Shown here one piece after another: positions 57,880 to 64,000 of a stretch of DNA of 64,000 nucleotides; positions within the stretch are counted from its first letter, which is position 1; each line of letters starts with the position of its first letter. A program made the translations under genes and the position numbers. This stretch comes from Castor canadensis. Taxonomy: Eukaryota > Chordata > Mammalia > Rodentia > Castoridae. The notes beneath the pieces were generated by a model, which searched no databases, was not told the origin of the DNA, and saw only the letters and a program-made list of their open reading frames with translations. The stretch covers positions 26,364,001 through 26,428,000 of the forward strand of contig NC_133392.1 of the NCBI RefSeq assembly GCF_047511655.1. Direction: 5' to 3'.

Positions 57880-58260
57880 TATTTTCATAAACACTATTTC
57901 AGTGACTATCATGAACCACATATCCACCTTATGGTATTTCTGTAATGGTAAATTCCTGGAGAAGAAATGAACCAGCTAGCTACAACAGTGTACTCATTAT
58001 TTCATTTGCTAGATGCTCCACATTATACTTTAGGAAGGCTGTACCAGTTTACATTTCAAACAACAGAGAGAATGCTGAATTTCAAGTTAACACTGTTTAT
58101 CATTTTATCTATGCCAGTTTGGTGGTTAAATATCAGCTTCATCTTACATTCCTTTGAGTTTGATTGTTCTTTTTTTATGTTTTGCCTTTTTGTTCCTGGC
58201 ATTCTTCATATATTGCCTCTCCCAAAATGATTAAAATATTTGCCCATGTTTTCTTTTACC
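57880..58260 (-). mobile_element. Old L1 fragment
   Basis: Plus strand reads 'ggctgtaccagtttacattt', 'tttgagtttgattgttcttt' and 'cttcatatattgcctctccc', the complement-side motif order of an L1 ORF2 end. It is diverged, in ATP5MK intron 1. Confidence 0.5.
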
Positions 58261-58834
58261 TATTTTGGAGTAAGGACTAAAGATCCCAGCTTCCCCCACT
58301 ACAACCACTAAGGACTTTTATCAACTCCATTTAGTAAATAATCCCTTCTCCCCCCCCCTCCCATAAAGTCCTAAGTGATTAATAAGAAAAATTACACAAA
58401 AGAGGCTAAAAGTTACACTGTTTAGTTGGTGGTCACCTCTGAGAAAGTTTGAAAAACATCACAAGCTCCAACTTTCAACTAGTCTTAAAAGTGATTCAGT
58501 GTTGTACCATTATGTGGATAGAGTCAGGAATGAAAACATCAAGTTATACTGAGTCAGAGGGTGGACTTAGTGACTACTGTTCTCTTCCTGTGTTGAGTGA
58601 TTTGACCTTTTCTGGAGTCTCTATGAAATAGCAACTAAGGTAAAGTCTTATTTTCAGAAATTCCTCGTTAGCAAGGCTTTTTCCACAATCTTTGCTACTG
58701 TTGTGTTGGGTAAAACATAGTTAAGAATTTATAATAGTTTTATGCAATGACTTTGAGTTTTTAAACTAAAAAAAACCTTATTCTCTTGTAAGTTGCATCC
58801 AAACCAATCTACTACTGCTTTTTTTTTTTTAAAG

Positions 58835-58930
58835 GTTGAGATCATGGCAGGCCCAGAAAGTGATGCCCAATTCCAGTTCACTGGTATTAAAAAGTATTTC
58901 AACTCTTACACTCTCACAGGTAGAATGAAT
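58835..58930 (+). CDS. ATP5MK: ATP5MK first coding exon
   Basis: Acceptor 'tttttttaaag' then GTTGAGATC and ATG at 58844. Donor 'atgaat|gtaagt'. Encodes residues 1-29. Confidence 0.93.
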
Positions 58931-59117
58931 GTAAGTATTAACTACACCTTTTAAGCAGTTATGTTTTCAAATAATATAGATGTGATAGTAACTCTTGCTT
59001 ACAATTTCTTTTTTTTTTTTTTTCCAGTGTGTACTGGCCACTTACGGAGGCATTGCTTTGATGATCTTATACTTCAAATTAAGGTCTAAAAAAACTCCAG
59101 CTGTGAAAGCAACATAA
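58844..59117 (+). CDS. ATP5MK: ATP synthase membrane subunit k (DAPIT/USMG5)
   Basis: A 58-residue subunit of the mitochondrial F1Fo ATP synthase membrane sector. Family knowledge: it supports dimer/oligomer assembly at the cristae. Two coding exons, 58844-58930 and 59028-59117, join in phase 0 (GRMN|CVLATYGG). The protein starts MAGPESDAQFQFTGIKKYF, has one membrane segment (about residues 30-47, CVLATYGGIALMILYF) and ends KKTPAVKAT, the same length as human. The TAA (59115-59117) lies three bases before the exon end; a further untranslated exon (60935-61040) carries the poly(A) signal. Too close to the junction to trigger decay. Intact. Confidence 0.97.
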
Positions 59118-59120
59118 ATG
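59028..59120 (+). CDS. ATP5MK: ATP5MK second coding exon
   Basis: Long T-tract and 'ttccag' acceptor. Encodes residues 30-58 plus stop and ends 'aaatg|gtaagg'. Confidence 0.93.
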
Positions 59121-59209
59121 GTAAGGAGCTGAAATTTTAAAGTTTGTAACGTAGCCATTTTGATTTTAGGGTTTTTTCTTCCACTGGAAAAACATATAAG
59201 AAAAAACAC

Positions 59210-59692
59210 TGTGGATACACATATGTGATCTCAATGTTTGGGAGGCAGAGGCAGGAGGATTTTGAGTTTGAGAACAGTCTAACATAGAAAGACCCCGTCT
59301 TAAAACAACAACAACAAAAAAGCCAAGCACCAGTGGCTCACGCCTGTAATCCTAGCTACTTACGAGGCTGCACTCTAGATAGAGGATGGTGGTTCAAGGC
59401 CAGTCGGGCAAATAGTTCAAGAGACCCCATCTCCAAAATAACCACAGCAAAATGAACTAGAGGTGTGGCTCAAGTGGTAGAGCATCTGCTTTGCAAGTGC
59501 AAAGCCCTAAGCTCAAATCCCAGTCCCAACAACAAAACAAAACAAAAATTATAGACACGATATAGTCAGATATAGTCATTGGAAACCAAATTCACAAAAA
59601 ACCTTAATCAAAATGTGGAGATGGCAGAGGGGCTCAAGCATTAAGAGTGCTGCTAGCAAGTATGAGGCCCTGAGTTCAAACCCCAGTGCCAC
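59210..59692 (+). repeat. SINE cluster in ATP5MK intron
   Basis: 59210-59320 B1-like monomer ('gtttgggaggcagaggcagg'); 59322-59535 composite ('gcaccagtggctcacgcctg', 'ggtgtggctcaagtggtaga'); 59610-59692 ID-like arm ('ggcagaggggctcaagcatt', 'gagttcaaaccccagtgcca'). Confidence 0.8.
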
Positions 59693-59741
59693 AAATAAAA
59701 AAATGTTAACAAAAATTGTCAGGGTTATGGGATGTGGACAG

Positions 59742-60200
59742 TATTTTTTTTTTTTTGCAGTACTGGGGTTTGAACTCAGAGCCTACACCTTGATCCAGGC
59801 CACCGATGCCTGGCTCATAGCAGTTTTTGATTTTTGCTAATTTGATGAGTAAAAGACAATTATACCTCTTGCTTTTTACTGAAGTACATTTTTTTCTTTT
59901 ACTGTTTTTTTATTTTGTGGGGGTACTGGAGTTAACCAGTGGCTTTACCACACCTCCCCCTTTTTATATTTTTCAGATAGAGTATTGCATTTTTGCCTGA
60001 GCCAGCCTGGGGCCCCAATCTTGCTGTAGGATTATAGGGGTGAGCCACTGTGCAACCCATTTGTATTTTTCATAACATTCTATTTGTGTCCTTATTTAAC
60101 AATTAGGTGACTTTTTTTTTTTTTGACATACTAGAGATCAAATCCCAGTCCTTGCGCATGCTAGGCAAGTGCTCTGAGGCAGAACTACACCTCCCAACTC
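59742..60200 (-). repeat. Reversed SINE pieces
   Basis: 59742-59815 ID-like arm ('gtactggggtttgaactcag'); 59905-60058 decayed composite ('gggggtactggagttaacca', 'attataggggtgagccactg'); 60112-60200 ID ('catactagagatcaaatccc', 'gctaggcaagtgctctgagg'). Confidence 0.65.
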
Positions 60201-60934
60201 ACACCAATCTTTATCATATGCAGTTGTATATTCTTGCTTTATAGTTCTGTTTTCATATAATAATTGTCTTTTCCCTAAATCCCCATATAGTTAATTTCCT
60301 TCTTACAGCCCTCCTTAGATCCCTTTTACCCATACGTAAGTGAATAAACATCTGTGATGTTGACCATAGATACTATCAAAACTGAAACTTCAGATCTTCA
60401 TTCATATAATATAGCTTTCCTTCATAGCTATGTTTGCTTTGCTCTTAACAGTTTATCCAATCTCAAATCATAAGGGACTGCATATTCCAAAATACAGTCG
60501 TCTGTGGCTTATTTCTGATAAACAGGTAGTGTTTTGCCCAATTTTCTATAACTCCTAACTTTGGAAAGGTGGTAGTACGCCCATAAAAATGGAAAATTGT
60601 GTCTTGGATAACTATTGTCTTGATACTAAGTAACAGATGCATATCTGTGTTTTCTACTATTTAAAATGTTACTTTACATACTAATTTTTCTAATACTTTG
60701 CCTTTAGATCATTCTAAATTTTTAGCAACTTCTTTGTTAAAAATGTAGCATTAGGTTAAAATACAACAATTTTGAGACATACCTTGTTTCTGTCCTTGTT
60801 GACTCCTTTGAGAATCTTAGGAATTTGCACTCAGCTTCTAGGGTTCATGGATAGTCCTGTCATAGTAATTACTGAGTGTCTTAAAAGTAGATTGGAACAC
60901 ACTTGTGTCAAAACTGTTTCTGCTTTGTTTATAG

Positions 60935-61040
60935 GATTCTGAAATGCCTGATCTCATCTGTTAAGTACCCCATATTTGGAGAAGCTAATATCAACTCATC
61001 ATCTAATACTCAATTTGTACAATAAATTATGAACCTGGAA
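60935..61040 (+). other. ATP5MK: ATP5MK 3' untranslated exon
   Basis: Acceptor 'tttgtttatag' then GATTCTGAAATGCC. Ends shortly after AATAAA at 61021-61026. Confidence 0.8.
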
Positions 61041-61058
61041 AAGCTGTTTGTCTTTATT
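61021..61058. terminator. Overlapping poly(A) signals of ATP5MK (+) and TAF5 (-)
   Basis: AATAAA on the plus strand at 61021-61026 serves ATP5MK; TTTATT at 61053-61058 is AATAAA on the minus strand for TAF5. They face each other 26 bases apart, so the two transcript ends should overlap slightly. Confidence 0.7.
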
Positions 61059-61865
61059 TACAAGATATCAAAAATATAAAAACTGTACAAAATGCAACAA
61101 AGGCAAAAACTGGCAGTGACTTGGTCTAAATCTTTTAGTTTTCCAAAGCAAGGCTCAGTACTGGAGGTAAGCAACTGAAATGTCTGTCTGACTTCAAGTG
61201 TACTAGGTTGTATCTAGCCATTTTAGCTGAAGTACAATATGGAAACTAAACTTCTTTGCCTGTTTTATAAAGGGTTTGGGTGCACTCAAAATTGAGTATA
61301 AATTGAGATGTCCGTGGATAGTCGTACTTTCTCAGGATCTTAGGAAGGAATTTTTTCCCATACCCAGTTACATACATTCCACTAAGCACAGGTCAGGAAA
61401 AACATGTTAGTGGATCATTAACAGTGCTTGAGTGCCATACAGTAACTTCATTTTTACTGCAGAAGATATACATGCTTGTAGAATTCTTCAGCTAAAATTC
61501 AAGATGGTATCTCTTAATTTGAATCTTGAAGCAAGATGAATTTTTTTAAATCAAACTGATTTTTTTCTAAACATAATAAATTAAAATAGCATTTGAACAG
61601 AAAATGCATAGTTTCCACACAATCCAAAGCACCATAAATGTCCCCTCCATGAACATAATAATACCTCTTATTCAACTAACGGAAATTAGTTAAATGTGGT
61701 TGCTATAAAAACGTGGAACTGTCCTGTTCAGATTTTCCAAGCAGCATACTTCAAGATCCATAGACAAAAACATTCTTTGTAGCTTAAATATTCATCACTG
61801 AGGTATTTGCTTTTAGTCTCCCTTTTTTAAACAGTAGCTTCCAAAAGGTCTTTAATACCGATGAT
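61040..61865 (-). other. TAF5: TAF5 3' untranslated region
   Basis: From the TAA at 61868-61866 down to the minus-strand AATAAA at 61058-61053. It is AT-rich and largely free of repeats. Confidence 0.7.
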
Positions 61866-63549
61866 TTATTGTGGACTGTAAGCTCCTGCAGCTAGAACCA
61901 AGTTTCTTCGAGTAAAATGTAGGTGTACTACTGGTGTTGATTTGGTCATATATGTACCCAATAATAATTCCTGTGAATTCTCAGGTAAATTTATATGTCC
62001 AGTGGCTGTAGTAAAGTCATCAGTCTCTAAGTCTTCAAATGCTTTAATGGCATCCCATAACCGGACTGTATTATCCATTGAACCTAAGAGGAATTCAAAG
62101 GAAACTATTAACTAAATCCATCACAGTTAGAGTTTGACATTTTGTCATTTTACTCTTATGTATTTACTGTATATTTTCTGATGAAAAACTTCAACCTTTA
62201 TCCCAAAACCAGTAATCATTTACCTGATGCCAAAATTTCTCCATCTCTACTAAACCTAAGTGAACAGACTGTATCAGTGTGTCCTTTTAATTCTCCAACC
62301 ATCAAACCGTGTCCAATATCCCAAAGAAGTACTCTGCCATCTGTTGCTCCTGTAGCCAGGAATCTCCCATTGGGAGAAAATGTCAAGGAATGAATTGGTC
62401 CCTAGAAAAGAAGTCCATGGAAAGGATCAAATTAGAGTTAAGTATATCTAAAAAAATCAGACAATTAGAATTTTAGTGGCATGAATGTTATCTTTAAAAT
62501 GTATGCATTATTGACTGGCTAAAAAATACTTTTCTGTGGGACTGGGGTTTTGAACTCAGGGCTTTGCTCATACAAAGCAGATGCTAAAAAATTTTTTTAT
62601 CTAGAAAAGCATCTAGATGTGCTACAATAATGAACGTATAAAATACCTTGTGTCCAGTGAAGATCCTTACACAGTTACCATTCAGAACATCCCAAAGCCT
62701 CACAGTTCTGTCTGCAGAGCCCGTAGCAACATAATTTGAATTTGGATGGAATCTGGTACAATTCACATCAGCAAGATGGCCAGCAAATATCCTTAAAGGC
62801 TGATAGTGGTCTGTAGCCCAAAGCCTTTTTTGAAGTATGGAAAGTGAGAAATGATAATTAGAGTAGTTAATTACAAAATGTAAATTTTTCTATCCAAAAT
62901 ATAGAAATATCCAGGTGAACGTTCCAAATGGGTCCTCCTTGCTAGCTAACTGAGGAAAAGAAGGTACAATGAGACATTCTTCAGAAAAAAAATTGCTCTG
63001 CTACAAATATTTTTAATTTTTTAATTCTTTGCCCCCTTCCTCCCCGCTTCTAGGCTAAATTATAGATGAATATTTTCTCCTAATTTTGGCTACCACATAA
63101 TAAGTTTCTAACCTGAGCTACCTCATCCAGAACTTTTAAGGAGATGGCAGGGAAGTGGAAGTGGAAGACAAGAGTAACACCTGATGGGAGGGGGATATAA
63201 AGGAAAACGGACTCTTGTTATATCCCAAATACATTTTCATATAAGAGGTATATATGCTGGTGTTCTCAAAAAGTTAATCCTAAATAACTGAAGTGAAAAT
63301 GAGGTTGGTTGGAGTTTATAATTCCCAACAAGAAACCATTTTGTTCATTGAACAGACTCAATCATAAGATCACAATGTTCTTACCGAGCTACTCGGTCAT
63401 GGCCCCCTGACACAAAATAATATCCATATGGAGAAAACTGTGTGTCCCATACTGGGTAGTTGTGTCCTTTATATCCCACCAAGCAAGTAAATGTTTGAAG
63501 ACTCCACAATCTAACAGTTCCATCCTCTGAAGAGGAAAGCAGATAATTC
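61866..63549 (-). CDS. TAF5: TAF5, TFIID WD40 subunit (C-terminal exons only)
   Basis: TAF5 is a core subunit of the transcription factor TFIID; its N-terminal part dimerises and its C-terminal WD40 propeller binds the TAF6-TAF9 histone-fold pair. Four coding exons, 63549-63385, 62824-62647, 62401-62224 and 62083-61866, chain in phase and encode about the last 245 of about 800 residues. WD repeat ends are visible: VRLWSLQ, VARLWATD, VRLWDVLN, VLLWDIG and VRLWDAIKAF. The protein ends NLVLAAGAYSPQ at TAA (61868-61866). The remaining exons lie beyond the right edge. It converges on ATP5MK. Confidence 0.96.
62525..62590 (-). repeat. ID-like arm fragment in TAF5 intron
   Basis: Reversed: 'gactggggttttgaactcag', 'ctcatacaaagcagatgct'. 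Confidence 0.65.
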
Positions 63550-63934
63550 CTGAGAGAAGAGAATGTGATATATTTGATTCCCAGAATAACTTTTGGTTAC
63601 TTGCCCAGTTTCTCCTTATATTTGAACATATTAAGGTAGTTAATTAATGATACATCTCACTTTTAACTTATACATGGAATTCACCAAGAGCTGAAAGTAC
63701 TGAACAAACTAATGTTAAAACCCAATGTTAGCCCTAACAATACCTACACTGAACTACTGGATGACATGATTGTGAAAAAGAAAGGTCTATTAAGGGGAAA
63801 AATTACAGTTCTTTAAAAAAAATCAACATCGGCGTAATAACAAAAAGTATGGTTAAATAAGGTCAATTGAGACAGTCTTACAAATGTGATATGTCACTTA
63901 AACTCAACAATTTTTTGCTCTAAAATGGAGACAG

Positions 63935-63970
63935 GTATGGTCATACTGCCCTGAACACACCTGATCTCAT
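63935..63970 (+). pseudogene. Tailless 5S rRNA retropseudogene (5' part)
   Basis: 'gtatggtcatactgccctga' then 'acacacctgatctcat' aligns with 5S rRNA (tacggccataccaccctga, acgcgcccgatctcgt); the differences are mostly CpG decay and transitions. It stops after about 40 bases with no A-tail. Short direct repeats flank it ('tctaaaatg' at 63919-63927 and 63970-63978), as for an insertion. It is in a TAF5 intron. Confidence 0.75.
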
Positions 63971-64000
63971 CTAAAATGAGATCCTATTTTGCTATCCTGT

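Overview
The window is a mammalian nuclear genomic segment. I identified it from spliced genes whose exons match known vertebrate proteins and from a dense background of B1-like and ID-like (BC1-type) SINEs, which are typical of rodents. Many SINEs are composites of one or two B1-like arms plus an ID-like arm. That combination, together with the L1 3' ends, suggests a rodent outside the mouse/rat group, possibly Castorimorpha (beaver or kin). The order is a guess; 'rodent' is well supported.

The gene order is CALHM1 (+), CALHM2 (+), PDCD11 (-), ATP5MK/USMG5/DAPIT (+), TAF5 (-, 3' part only). This is the conserved block of human 10q24.33, shown here in the opposite orientation. CALHM3, expected to the left of CALHM1, is not present. 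Layout: 1-4591 intergenic; 4592-7138 CALHM1 (two coding exons); 7139-9480 intergenic; about 9480-14870 CALHM2 (CpG-island 5' exon plus two coding exons); 16423-55345 PDCD11 (36 exons reconstructed from splice sites and phases, about 1,874 codons); 55346-55490 a compact bidirectional ETS/Sp1/CCAAT promoter shared by PDCD11 and ATP5MK; 55490-61040 ATP5MK (58 aa); 61040-64000 the last four coding exons of TAF5, convergent with ATP5MK.

CALHM1 and CALHM2 encode large-pore calcium-homeostasis-modulator channels and share a homologous phase-0 intron. PDCD11 is the human RRP5 homologue of ribosome biogenesis (S1 repeats, then HAT/TPR repeats). ATP5MK is a small ATP-synthase membrane subunit. TAF5 is a WD40 subunit of TFIID. 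They sit together by conserved synteny, not as one pathway.

I see no convincing new biological system. The observations most worth a second look are: a decayed MIR1307 locus inside the ATP5MK intron; a PDCD11 exon 15/16 junction whose ancestral-type splice pair would shift the frame; two tailless small-RNA retropseudogenes (tRNA-Gly and 5S rRNA) with target-site duplications; overlapping ATP5MK/TAF5 polyadenylation signals; a Tigger-type element with an internal 54-bp tandem expansion; and a trimeric SINE subfamily.
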